Source: JAWWBG01 sp033721095
GTDB taxonomy: Bacteria; Actinomycetota; Nitriliruptoria; Nitriliruptorales; Nitriliruptoraceae
Direction of reading: 5' to 3'
Assembly: GCA_033721095.1 (NCBI GenBank)
Contig: JAWWBG010000007.1
Span: 1-26,518, forward strand
DNA length: 26,518 bases
A model generated the notes under the pieces. It did no database searches. It was not told the DNA's origin and saw only the letters and a program-made list of their open reading frames with translations. Both the position numbers and the translations under genes were made by a program. Position 1 is the first letter of the stretch; each line of letters starts with the position of its first letter. Below are positions 1-7,432 of this stretch, piece by piece.

Positions 1-849
1 CATGATCGACAGGTCGAGCGTCCCGTCGGGGGCAACCACGTCGACGGGCACCGCGATCTCGACGGCGTTGGTCCAGCCGTCGTCGTTGAGGGCCACGTCG
101 ACCCCCGGTGGAGTGCCCAGGGGCCCGGTGCTCACGGGCAGCAGGACGTCGAAGCGGTGGTCCTCCGGCAATCCGAGGTCGGGGTCGGCGGCGGAACCGC
201 CGGGTCCGGTGTCTGCCAACAGCAGCACGCCGAGGGAGTCGACGTCGTGCTCGTCGGTCGGATTCATCACGGTCGTTCGGACAAGGACGTACACGTTGTC
301 GGCGTCGGCGGCGATTCGCACGTCGTACATGTCGGCGAGCACCAGGCCGTGGTTGAGGTTGCCGTACTCCTCGTCGGCGCCGATGGGGTAGGGAACGCCC
401 AGCTGCATCTCGAGCGTGCGCAGCAGGGCATCGACGCGGATCGTGCGCGTTTCCTGGTACGTCAAGCCGGCAAAGGCGTTCCAGCGATCAATGTCCTCGC
501 CGGCATCCGCGCCATAGGCATCCCACAGAAAATCGGTGTGCAGCAGTTCGCCGTGGTCGAAGTGGCTGTGTCCGGCCAGGCGGGCAGGGGTCCCGACCCA
601 GTCATCGACGTTGCCGTCCACGACCTTCGGTGCGGGCGTCTGTCGCGTCAGTTCGGAGACGTCGAGGCCGCCTCGTGCCACGGGCTCCGCAATGACCGGG
701 AGGGCATCCGGGACGCCTTCGGGGGCCGCCCCTGCGGGCGCGACGGCGAGCGCCATCGTCGCGGCGAGCAGCGCGGTCGTGACGGCGGCAGCCAGGCGCA
801 GGCCGGCGGCGTTGGGCATGCGGGATCCACGAGCGTCCGGTTGACCCAT
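1..849 (-). CDS. Secreted protein with a probable CBM9/DOMON-like domain, C-terminus cut by window edge
   Basis: An open frame of 283 codons runs from ATG at 849 to the window edge without a stop, so the C-terminus is missing. The N-terminus looks like a signal peptide: a short basic stretch, a hydrophobic core rich in Ala and Leu, and an APAGAA-type cleavage region near residue 43. The mature part opens with VVDGNVDDW. This resembles the 'DG.l.DW' opening of CBM9/DOMON-like beta-sandwich domains in secreted actinobacterial proteins, and an FLWDAYGADAG segment follows. A second ATG at 819 (MPNAAG) is an alternative start, and neither start has a strong ribosome binding site. It lies 33 bases downstream of the DUF1801 gene on the same strand and may be co-transcribed. 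Seen: open frame, signal peptide, tryptophan-rich beta-type sequence. Inferred: carbohydrate-binding-like fold. The enzymatic part, if any, lies outside the window. Confidence 0.7.
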   Translation of the reverse strand, partial: MGQPDARGSRMPNAAGLRLAAAVTTALLAATMALAVAPAGAAPEGVPDALPVIAEPVARGGLDVSELTRQTPAPKVVDGNVDDWVGTPARLAGHSHFDHGELLHTDFLWDAYGADAGEDIDRWNAFAGLTYQETRTIRVDALLRTLEMQLGVPYPIGADEEYGNLNHGLVLADMYDVRIAADADNVYVLVRTTVMNPTDEHDVDSLGVLLLADTGPGGSAADPDLGLPEDHRFDVLLPVSTGPLGTPPGVDVALNDDGWTNAVEIAVPVDVVAPDGTLDLSIM

Positions 850-882
850 GAGAGTTCGCCCCACGTGGCGACGTCTCCTCCC

Positions 883-1308
883 TCAGTCGGCTGGTCTGTC
901 CAGCTCGGTACGCACGTGGGCCACCGACTCCGTCACGAGCTGCCGGAGGACGCCCAGGTCGATGTCGTCCAGCCGCTTCACGTAGAGGCAGGACTTCCCG
1001 GTCGAATGCTTGCCCAGCTGGCCGAGCAGTTCGTCGTGGCGCCCGAACCCATCCATGATGTAGAGGGTGATGTTGGCCTTGCGCGGCGAGAACCCGGTGA
1101 TCATCCAGTCGCCCTCGCGGCCGGACGCGTAGCGGTAGTGGTAGGAGCCGAAGCCGACGATGCTCGATCCCCACATCCGAGGAGGTTCACCAGTCACCTC
1201 GGCCATCAGCTGAACGATCGCGTCGCAGTCGGCTCTTCGGGTGTCGTCAACGGTGTTGAGGAAGCGTTCGACGTCGTCGTCATTGGGCTTGGTCTTCAGC
1301 TCGGCCAT
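883..1308 (-). CDS. DUF1801 (YdhG-like) family protein
   Basis: A 141-residue cytosolic protein with the features of the DUF1801/YdhG family: an N-terminal helix with a conserved TR.D (DDTRRADCDAIVQLM), a PRMWGSSIVGFGSYHY strand-loop block, a WMITGFSPRKANITLYIMDG core, and a C-terminal GKSCLYVKRLDDID.GVL segment. The family's biochemical role is poorly defined; one Bacillus member has been described as an iron chaperone, which cannot be assumed here. The start at 1308 (MAELK) is chosen over 1323 because AGGAGG lies at 1320-1315, six bases before this ATG. That ribosome binding site overlaps the stop codon of the cyclase/STAND gene by one base, so the two genes are probably translationally coupled. 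Confidence 0.85.
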   Translation of the reverse strand: MAELKTKPNDDDVERFLNTVDDTRRADCDAIVQLMAEVTGEPPRMWGSSIVGFGSYHYRYASGREGDWMITGFSPRKANITLYIMDGFGRHDELLGQLGKHSTGKSCLYVKRLDDIDLGVLRQLVTESVAHVRTELDRPAD

Positions 1309-1319
1309 CTCGAACCTCC

Positions 1320-3914
1320 TCATCGAGACGTTTGGCGCCGCGCCTCGGCATGCCCGTCCGCGATCTCGGCAAGGACATGCGCCGTCAACTCGGCGGCGTG
1401 CTCGAGCGTCAGGGCTGCTCCGCGGGTGACGGCACGGGAGTAGTCGAGCTCGCCCAACGTCGACCTCAGCCCGGCAAGCAGCGCGTCCTGGGCATCCCGA
1501 TCGGCGCCGTATGCCGCGAATCCGACGGATTCTTCGGCGGCCCGCGCAGCCGCCAGGAGTTCCACGGCCAGCTCGGCGCGATCCTCGATCAGCTGGCTGG
1601 TGAGGAGCAGGGAACTGATGATTGCCACCTTGGCGTCTGCGACACGTGCCGTCTCGAGCGAACGCGCCTGCGCATGGGCTGCTTCGCGAACACGGCCAGC
1701 CTGGAGGAGGTTCTCCGCCAGGTTGCCGTGCGCGGTCGCGATGAGGAACTGTTCCCCAGATTCCTCGGCGGCCTGCAGCTCTCGTGTTGCCGCCTCGACG
1801 GCGCCTTCACTGCCGGCCAGCGAACGGGCGATGTCGATGACGTTCCAGGCACCGGCACGGGCTCGAGCGGTGGGGGCCTTCGCGAGCATCGCCTGGCCGA
1901 TCGCCTCTGCCTCACCGTAGGCCTCCTGCCGGATGGCGATGTGCCCGCGCTGCTTGTCGAGATTCGCAGCGTCCCATGCGGGAGGCTCATGGGCGCGGCC
2001 GAGCGCATCACCTTCGTCGAGCGCCGCCGCCGCCCCGTCGACGTCGCCCATGGCCAACAGCAGGCTCGCGAACCGCGCCAGGAGGGCCACCCGTTCGGGG
2101 CTCGCGGTCGTCAGTGTCGCCAGGGCATCGCGCAACTCGTCCGCACCGGTGGCCAAGGCGCCCGTGATCTTGTGATACTCGCCGACGGCGCAGGCCAATG
2201 TCTGCGCCCGGCGGTCCGCGTGCCCTGCCAGTCCGCGGATGACGCCCCGAACGTTTCCCAGCTCGTGGCCCATGGCGCTGAGCCAGGCACTGTCTGCGGC
2301 GCGCTGCGGGCCGAGTCGCTCGACATAGAAATCCGCAAGCCGGACCAGCGTTTCCCGACGCTCATCCGGCTCGCAGCGGTTGCCGGCGTAGGTACGCACT
2401 GCTGCCATGAGGCGGAAGCGATGGTTGCCGTCGACAGGATCGATGATGACGAGGGACTGGTCGACGAGATCCCAGAGAATCGACGCGACACGCTGGGTGG
2501 GGGCGTCCGACGCCCCCACGGCCACGGTCGCCAGGGCAAGATCGAAGTTGGTCTCGAACATGCCGAGGCGCCGGAAGACCGCCTTGGCCTCGGCATCGAG
2601 CAGCTCGTAGCTCCAGTCAAGGACTGCCGTGAGCGAGCGGTGGCGCTCAGGAAGCGTCGGATCGTCGAGCGCCACGGGCATTTCATGGTCGCGCAGCCAC
2701 TCCACGGCCGCCGGCGGCGGGAGAACGGCCGTACGCGCCGCGACCAGCTCGATGGCCAGGGGCAGGCCCGAAACCAGCCGGCACAGTTCGTGAACGCTGG
2801 CAAGATCTTCGTCGCGAACGTTGCCGGCGCGGTCGAGGAACAGCTGCACGGCGGTGGACTGTCCGCCCCGCACGTCGAGCGGGGCAAGGCGGAGTGCCCG
2901 TTCGCCGCGGAGGCCAAGCGTCCGTCGACTTGTCGCGAGGATCCCGATGTCGGCACAGCTCGCAAGGAGCGTGCCCGCGGTGCTGGCGGCGCCGGCCTGA
3001 ACCTGCTCGCAGTTGTCGAGAATCAACAGCGCCTGTTTGGACTTCAGGTGCTCGGTGAGGTCCCCGGTGATCGGACGTCCCGGAAGCAGCGGCGCCCCCA
3101 CCGACTCCGCGATGGCGGAGGCCACTTGGTCCTCTGTGTGTGCCGCCGAGAGATCGACAAACCACACGCCGCCCGGCCAGCGATCGACCTGCGACAGCCC
3201 CGCTTCGACCGCGAGGCGCGTCTTGCCGACGCCACCGGGGCCAACGATTGTGGTCACCACGCCGATGCCGACCGCATCCTCCAGCCACGACTGTTCCTCG
3301 TCACGGCCGAGCAGGCTGGTCGTCGGGCGAACGAGGTTGTGTCCTGCTGCAGGCCTGGCGCGCGGAGCGGTCGGCCGCTCCTCCCAGCCGTCGGCCTTGA
3401 CCCGGAACAGTCGTGGGGGCGCGTCGAAGTCCCGGATGGCGAAGGGCCCAAGATCCTCGAGGACGACGTCAGTCATGCCCGCGGCATCTCGCATCGTTGC
3501 CTCGGTCAGGAGGATCTGCCGGCCGTGGGCTGCACCCACAACGCGCGCCGCCTGGTTGACGGCCATCGCTGCGTAGTCGCCAGCTCGAGGGAGCGCGTAG
3601 CCGGTGTGAATTGCCATCCGAACATCGACGGGGCCGCCGTGTGGCCAGTCCGTGGAGGCAAGCATGCGTTGAGCGTCCACCGTCGCCGAGAGCGCATCTG
3701 GAGCCGAGGCGAACGCGACGAAGAACGCATCGCCCTCCGTGTTGACCTCGTGGCCTCCGTGCCGTTCCCAACAGGCACGGAGAACCTTGTGATGCAGGTC
3801 GAGGACCTCGGCGTATGCTTCCTCGCCGACATCCCGCATCAGCCGAGTCGATCCCTCGATGTCGGTGAACAGGAACGACACCGTCCCCGCAGGAAGCCCG
3901 CCCGACTCGGTCAT
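1320..3914 (-). CDS. Class III adenylate/guanylate cyclase fused to an NB-ARC (STAND) ATPase and TPR-like tail
   Basis: An 864-residue multidomain signalling protein. Residues 10-175 form a class III nucleotide cyclase domain. Metal-binding Asp18 sits in FTDIEGST and Asp62 in EGDAFF; Asp113, Asn120 and Arg124 lie in GDYAAMAVNQAAR. The adenine-selecting lysine just before the second metal site is replaced by Asn58 (VNTEGD). An NB-ARC ATPase follows, with Walker A GPGGVGKT at 225-232, Walker B LLILDN at 296-301, an ATSRR sensor motif, and GLPLAIEL at 383-390. The rest is alpha-helical and TPR-like, without a LuxR-type HTH. STAND proteins of this build usually act as ligand-gated switches. Start 3914 is chosen because the frame upstream overlaps the deaminase gene and has non-coding composition. 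The gene lies 61 bases after the deaminase. Cyclase fused to NB-ARC is common in actinobacteria; Rv0386 of M. tuberculosis has a similar head with a Gln in place of the lysine. Confidence 0.93.
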   Translation of the reverse strand: MTESGGLPAGTVSFLFTDIEGSTRLMRDVGEEAYAEVLDLHHKVLRACWERHGGHEVNTEGDAFFVAFASAPDALSATVDAQRMLASTDWPHGGPVDVRMAIHTGYALPRAGDYAAMAVNQAARVVGAAHGRQILLTEATMRDAAGMTDVVLEDLGPFAIRDFDAPPRLFRVKADGWEERPTAPRARPAAGHNLVRPTTSLLGRDEEQSWLEDAVGIGVVTTIVGPGGVGKTRLAVEAGLSQVDRWPGGVWFVDLSAAHTEDQVASAIAESVGAPLLPGRPITGDLTEHLKSKQALLILDNCEQVQAGAASTAGTLLASCADIGILATSRRTLGLRGERALRLAPLDVRGGQSTAVQLFLDRAGNVRDEDLASVHELCRLVSGLPLAIELVAARTAVLPPPAAVEWLRDHEMPVALDDPTLPERHRSLTAVLDWSYELLDAEAKAVFRRLGMFETNFDLALATVAVGASDAPTQRVASILWDLVDQSLVIIDPVDGNHRFRLMAAVRTYAGNRCEPDERRETLVRLADFYVERLGPQRAADSAWLSAMGHELGNVRGVIRGLAGHADRRAQTLACAVGEYHKITGALATGADELRDALATLTTASPERVALLARFASLLLAMGDVDGAAAALDEGDALGRAHEPPAWDAANLDKQRGHIAIRQEAYGEAEAIGQAMLAKAPTARARAGAWNVIDIARSLAGSEGAVEAATRELQAAEESGEQFLIATAHGNLAENLLQAGRVREAAHAQARSLETARVADAKVAIISSLLLTSQLIEDRAELAVELLAAARAAEESVGFAAYGADRDAQDALLAGLRSTLGELDYSRAVTRGAALTLEHAAELTAHVLAEIADGHAEARRQTSR

Positions 3915-3975
3915 GGTCGGCCTTGTGGCAGGTGCCGGGATCGCGCAGCCGTCCGGCCGGTCCAGTGGGGCATGG

Positions 3976-5238
3976 TCAGCTGTCCAACAGGCGTCGCGCG
4001 CGGGCGGCGGCCTCGGCGACGATCTCGTCTTCGTCCGCGATGACGCGGCCACGCATGACGATGCGCCCCGCCACGACGACCGTGTCGATGGAGCTCGCGG
4101 CGTTGCCGTACACGAGGTTGCCGTACAGGTCGCCACCCCCTGCGAGCTCGGGCGTGTCGAGGTCGACCAGCAGGAAGTCAGCGGGCGCGTCGACCTCGAT
4201 GGACCGGCCCCCCAGCAGGGGTGAGTGCCGGCCCGCTGCCAGGTCGAAGGTCTCGCGGGCGTTCATCGCCGCGGCGTCGACCTTCTCGTGCTTGGCCAGC
4301 AGCGTCACGATCTTGGCGTCCTCGAGCAGGTCGAGGCTGTTGTTCGAGCCGGCACCATCAGTTCCGAGGCCGGCGTGGACGCCATGGCGCATGGCCTTGG
4401 ACAAGGGGAACAGCTGGCCGGTGGCGAGCTTCATGTTGGAGACCGGGCAGGTCGCCACCGTGGCGCCGGCGGCCGCGAGAAGATCGATTTCGTCGTCGTC
4501 GAGCCAACAGCCGTGTGCTGCCAGCAGCCGATCGTGCAGGAGGCCGTTGCGCTCCAGGAGCCGTGGCGGCCGAACACCCGTGGCGGCGACACAGTCGTCC
4601 ACCTCGCCCCGGGTTTCCGACAGGTGGATCTGGATTGGCAGGCCTCGTTCCTCGGCTACCTCGGCGACCCATCGCAGCGTCGGCTCGCTGACCGTGTAGA
4701 CGGCATGGGGCCCCATCGACAACGACACCCGGTGGCCCACCAGCGGCTCGAGGCGCGCCAGCTGGGACTCCACGTCCCGGCGCACCTCGGCGCGCTTGGC
4801 GTCGTCAGCGCCGGGACCCCCGTCGAAGACGACCGTCGAGACCGTTGCCCGGAGCCCGACGTCACGGACGGCCTGCGCCACGGCATCCGGATGCCAGTAC
4901 ATGTCCCAGAAGTGCGTGGTGCCGGACCGGACCATCTCGAGTGCGGCCAGGCGTGTCCCCCACAGGACGTCGTCCGCGGTCATCCTGGCCTCGGCCGGCC
5001 AGACGGCCTCCTGCAGCCAGCGCATGAGTGGCAGGTCGTCGCCGCGACTCCGAAACAGCGTCATGGCCGCGTGCGTGTGCGCGTTCACGAGGCCGGGGAC
5101 GAGGGCCATCCCGTTGCCGTCGAGGACGGTCTCGCCGGTCTCGGGCTCCAGCTCGCCGATGGACGTGATGACGCCGTCGACACATCGCAGGTCCACGGCC
5201 GAACCGTCGAGCTGGGCGTTCGTGACGAGCAACGACAT
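3976..5238 (-). CDS. mtaD: 5-methylthioadenosine/S-adenosylhomocysteine deaminase (amidohydrolase family)
   Basis: A 420-residue metal-dependent amidohydrolase of the MtaD/TrzA group, near the usual family length. The metal ligands are visible: His54 and His56 in NAHTHAAM, His205 in HLSE, and Asp294 in LGTDGAGSNN. Catalytic Glu208 follows HLS, and substrate-side His178 (GPHAVY) and His242 (AAHGCW) are present. These enzymes deaminate S-adenosylhomocysteine and/or methylthioadenosine to the inosyl products, recycling by-products of methylation and polyamine synthesis in the cytosol; guanine or chlorohydrolase relatives cannot be fully excluded. The ATG at 5238 has a TAGGAT box six bases upstream, readable either as a leaderless -10 or, through its AGGA, as a ribosome binding site. 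It is the first gene of a leftward group with the cyclase and DUF1801 genes, and divergent from the dehydrogenase. Confidence 0.9.
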   Translation of the reverse strand: MSLLVTNAQLDGSAVDLRCVDGVITSIGELEPETGETVLDGNGMALVPGLVNAHTHAAMTLFRSRGDDLPLMRWLQEAVWPAEARMTADDVLWGTRLAALEMVRSGTTHFWDMYWHPDAVAQAVRDVGLRATVSTVVFDGGPGADDAKRAEVRRDVESQLARLEPLVGHRVSLSMGPHAVYTVSEPTLRWVAEVAEERGLPIQIHLSETRGEVDDCVAATGVRPPRLLERNGLLHDRLLAAHGCWLDDDEIDLLAAAGATVATCPVSNMKLATGQLFPLSKAMRHGVHAGLGTDGAGSNNSLDLLEDAKIVTLLAKHEKVDAAAMNARETFDLAAGRHSPLLGGRSIEVDAPADFLLVDLDTPELAGGGDLYGNLVYGNAASSIDTVVVAGRIVMRGRVIADEDEIVAEAAARARRLLDS

Positions 5239-5244
5239 GGACGA

Positions 5245-5250
5245 ATCCTA
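5245..5250 (-). promoter_or_regulatory. Probable -10 box of the deaminase gene
   Basis: TAGGAT on the minus strand ends six bases before the ATG at 5238, the spacing expected for a leaderless transcript. The embedded AGGA could instead serve as a ribosome binding site. No good -35 was found. Confidence 0.4.
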
Positions 5251-5306
5251 CGAAGCGGAGCGGACGCGCCGATCTGATGCCGGCCCGGGCTCGCACGCCG
5301 CAGTTC

Positions 5307-5312
5307 TAGCCT
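5307..5312 (+). promoter_or_regulatory. Probable -10 box of the short-chain dehydrogenase gene
   Basis: TAGCCT fits the TANNNT pattern seen repeatedly in this window. It lies 27 bases before the ATG at 5340, giving a short leader of about 20 bases that contains AGGA six bases before the start. Confidence 0.4.
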
Positions 5313-5339
5313 CCGTTGGCGATCACGTCAGGACTGCAC

Positions 5340-6200
5340 ATGGCCAGGGACTCCTTCGGCGCCGGTGACGTACTGGTCATCACCGGGGCCTCGTCGGGCA
5401 TCGGCCGAGGTCTCGCTCTCGCAGGTGCCGAGCGTGGGGCCACCCTTGTCCTTGCCGACATCAACGAAGTGGGGCTGGCGGACACGGCGGAACGCGTCCG
5501 AGACCGGGCGGGTGCCGTCTCCACGCACGTCGTCGACGTCTCGGATCGGGACGCGGTGATTGATGTTGCCGCAACGGTCGAGGAACGGCATGGCGCCGTG
5601 CGTGGGCTGTTCAACAACGCCGGAGTGGCGATGGCTGGCCTGGTGACCGAGCAGACGTACGAGGACATCGACTGGGTCCTGGACATCAACCTCATGGGCG
5701 TCATCAACGGCACCCAGGCATTCCTGCCCCTGCTGATCGCTTCCGGCCGCGGCCACGTCGTGAACGTCTCGAGCATCTTCGGCCTCGTCGGCATGCCCCT
5801 GCACTCGATCTACTGCGCGTCGAAGTTCGCGGTCCGCGGCTACACCGAGGCCATTTCCATGGACTTCGAGATGGAACGCCTGCCGGTCCAGGCGCACGCC
5901 GTCCATCCCGGGGGCATCAAGACCAACATCGCCGCCAGCGCACGACCGGCACCCGGCCGCTCCTCGGATGGGTTCCAGGAGTTGTTCAACATGGTCACGA
6001 CGACCAGCGCGGAACGCGCCGGCGAACGGATCATGAAGGGCACCGAGAGCGGCCAGCGCCGCATCCACGTCGGCGTCGATGCCCGGCTCATGCACCTGGC
6101 CGAGCGACTCAGCGGCAGTCGCTACCAGCCGATCACGTCCGCGATCGCAAGACGGGTCCTGGCGCTGACGCGAGCGGACGAGGACGCCGCAGGCCCATGA
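5340..6200 (+). CDS. Short-chain dehydrogenase/reductase (SDR)
   Basis: A 286-residue classical SDR with a Rossmann fold. Cofactor motif TGASSGIG is at 15-22 and NNAG at 92-95. The catalytic residues are Ser144/145 (VNVSSI), Tyr158 and Lys162 (YCASK). Asp40 at the end of the second beta strand (LVLADIN) suggests NAD(H) rather than NADP(H). The substrate cannot be told from sequence; the PGGIKTNI segment after the active site is typical of broad-range ketone/alcohol SDRs. ATG 5340 is preferred over the in-frame TTG at 5316 because AGGA lies six bases upstream and a -10-like box overlaps the upstream region. The last 68 bases overlap the end of the gene at 6133-6918 on the other strand. It is divergent from the deaminase gene and has no obvious operon partner. 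Confidence 0.92.
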   Translation: MARDSFGAGDVLVITGASSGIGRGLALAGAERGATLVLADINEVGLADTAERVRDRAGAVSTHVVDVSDRDAVIDVAATVEERHGAVRGLFNNAGVAMAGLVTEQTYEDIDWVLDINLMGVINGTQAFLPLLIASGRGHVVNVSSIFGLVGMPLHSIYCASKFAVRGYTEAISMDFEMERLPVQAHAVHPGGIKTNIAASARPAPGRSSDGFQELFNMVTTTSAERAGERIMKGTESGQRRIHVGVDARLMHLAERLSGSRYQPITSAIARRVLALTRADEDAAGP

Positions 6201-6918
6201 CGCCGATGGCCGTCGCCGGTGCGCCGAACAGCTCCAGGTTCCGGATGCTCTCGAGGTCGCCGTACAGGGCCACCGCGACCACGACGGCAACGATGGCGGC
6301 GACCAGCAGGACCAGCACGAGTCGCAGGGCCCGGTCCTTGCTCTCCGGCACGACGGGCCGCGGCAGTGGCGGGACCGGCGGCGACGGTCGGCTGAGCGTC
6401 ATCTCGGGCTCACGGGGCGCCGGCCTCGGTGTGGCTGCAAGTGCCGTGGGGCCGTCCACGAGGTGGGCGGGAATCTCCGGAGCAGCCTCGACGACGGCAC
6501 CGAGGGCAGCGGTCACGACCGGCTCCGGGGCGGGATCTGCGACGATGGACTCGGCAGCCAGGACGTCGGCCAGACGGTCGAGGCGCTGGTCGCGGATGTG
6601 CTGCCCGTCCAGGATGAGCGTCTCGATGGCGTGCTCGTGCAGGGTCCGCGCGATCGACCCCTCGACGATCGATTCCTCGTCGAGGGCGCGCAGAGTCGAT
6701 GCGAAGATCTCCGCGGTGGCGTCGGCGGCGAGCAGCGAGCCGACCCGGGCGTGCACGAAGGCATACAGCCCGCCGGCGTAACGCTCGACGAGCACGCGCG
6801 CGGCCGCGGCATCACCGCCGCTCGCGAACTGGAGCAGGCTGCGGTCGTCGAGGTTCTCCCGCAGGTTCGGCTTCCGCGCGATCCTCGTCCTCCTCGTCGA
6901 GGTGCACCCGTCAATCAA
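6133..6918 (-). CDS. Single-pass membrane protein with a sigma-70 region-2-like N-terminal domain
   Basis: A protein of about 261 residues. Residues 24-80 (DDRSLLQFASGGDAAAARVLVERY, then YAFVHARVG, then ATAEIFASTLRAL) look like sigma-70 region 2 of ECF sigma factors. No region 4 follows. Instead there is a short helical part, a long Pro/Ala-rich linker, one transmembrane segment (RLVLVLLVAAIVAVVVAVALYG) and a 40-residue tail. No function can be assigned; a membrane-tethered sigma-like or anti-sigma-like regulator is possible. The start is uncertain: TTG 6918 is the only conventional start before the domain, although a purine-rich GAGGAGGACGAGG lies inside the first 15 codons. It follows arsR on the same strand at a gap of 69 bases. 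Its 3' end overlaps the dehydrogenase gene antisense by 68 bases, encoding the tail. Confidence 0.7.
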   Translation of the reverse strand: MIDGCTSTRRTRIARKPNLRENLDDRSLLQFASGGDAAAARVLVERYAGGLYAFVHARVGSLLAADATAEIFASTLRALDEESIVEGSIARTLHEHAIETLILDGQHIRDQRLDRLADVLAAESIVADPAPEPVVTAALGAVVEAAPEIPAHLVDGPTALAATPRPAPREPEMTLSRPSPPVPPLPRPVVPESKDRALRLVLVLLVAAIVAVVVAVALYGDLESIRNLELFGAPATAIGVMGLRRPRPLASAPGPVLRSRT

Positions 6919-6987
6919 CCAGAACGATCCGGTGCTCGCTGGGACCTGCGCCCGGCCGACCTCGCTGCCAGGGTCGCCTCTCGGGGT

Positions 6988-7338
6988 TCAGCCGGGGGTC
7001 AGCGCCTGGCGCAGCGCATCCAGGCGTTCGGTGTTCGGCGCGAACCAGGCCCACTTGCCGCGCTGCTCGCGGGTGAGGAGCCCCGCCTCCACCAGCACCT
7101 TGAGGTGGTGGCTCACCGTCGGCTGCGAGCGTCCGGTCGGTTCGACGAGGTCGCAGGCGCACGCCTGGCCACCGTCGGCGTTGGCGACCAGGTTGAGCAG
7201 CAGCAGCCGCGTTGGATCCGACAGGGCCGCGAAGGCCGCGGCCAGGGACGCGGTCTCCTCCGACGTCAGTCTCTCGGTGAGCACCGGCGTGCAGCACAGG
7301 ACGGGCAGGGCGGTCGCGGCGAGGGTGTCCGTTGTCAT
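6988..7338 (-). CDS. arsR: ArsR/SmtB-family arsenic-responsive repressor
   Basis: A 116-residue winged-helix repressor. The DNA-binding helix-turn-helix is SQPTVSHHLKVL. A metalloid site is visible: vicinal Cys15-Cys16 (VLCCTP) at the N-terminus and Cys60/Cys62 in ACACDL at the start of the alpha-3 helix. The Cys15-Cys16 pair plus a helix cysteine matches the As(III) site described for Corynebacterium glutamicum ArsR, which differs from the E. coli ELCVCDL site; both elements are present here. It should bind as a dimer and release on As(III) or Sb(III). It is divergent from arsI with a palindrome over its own start codon. The ATG at 7338 has no ribosome binding site but has a good -10/-35 pair nearby, so its transcript is probably leaderless. 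Confidence 0.93.
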   Translation of the reverse strand: MTTDTLAATALPVLCCTPVLTERLTSEETASLAAAFAALSDPTRLLLLNLVANADGGQACACDLVEPTGRSQPTVSHHLKVLVEAGLLTREQRGKWAWFAPNTERLDALRQALTPG

Positions 7339-7347
7339 ATTGACAAC
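7331..7347. promoter_or_regulatory. Probable ArsR operator (perfect 7-bp palindrome)
   Basis: GTTGTCA-TAT-TGACAAC is a perfect inverted repeat with a three-base centre. It covers the arsR start codon (7336-7338) and abuts the arsR -10 box. On the plus strand its right half contains a perfect TTGACA (7340-7345), suitable as a -35 for arsI, although no convincing -10 for arsI is seen downstream. A dimeric repressor bound here would block both directions. The assignment to ArsR is inferred from position. Confidence 0.75.
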
Positions 7348-7376
7348 AGTCTATCTGTTTGGTTCATTGATGTCCA
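7348..7376 (-). promoter_or_regulatory. arsR promoter (-35 TGGACA, 17 bp, -10 TAGACT)
   Basis: Read on the minus strand: TGGACA at 7376-7371, a 17-base spacer, and TAGACT at 7353-7348. Nine bases separate the -10 from the arsR ATG at 7338, so transcription should start at or within a few bases of the start codon, inside the palindrome. Confidence 0.7.
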
Positions 7377-7432
7377 TCGATATGAGAGCCGTCGGGGTGG
7401 ACCAACCACCCGCTTGCGAGGAGAGAAGGACC

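Noticed and set aside
1332..4043. 903-codon open frame on the plus strand opposite the cyclase/STAND gene
   Set aside because: Its translation is Arg/Gly/His-rich with no recognisable motif, while the minus strand carries clear cyclase and NB-ARC motifs. Long antisense frames are expected at this GC content.
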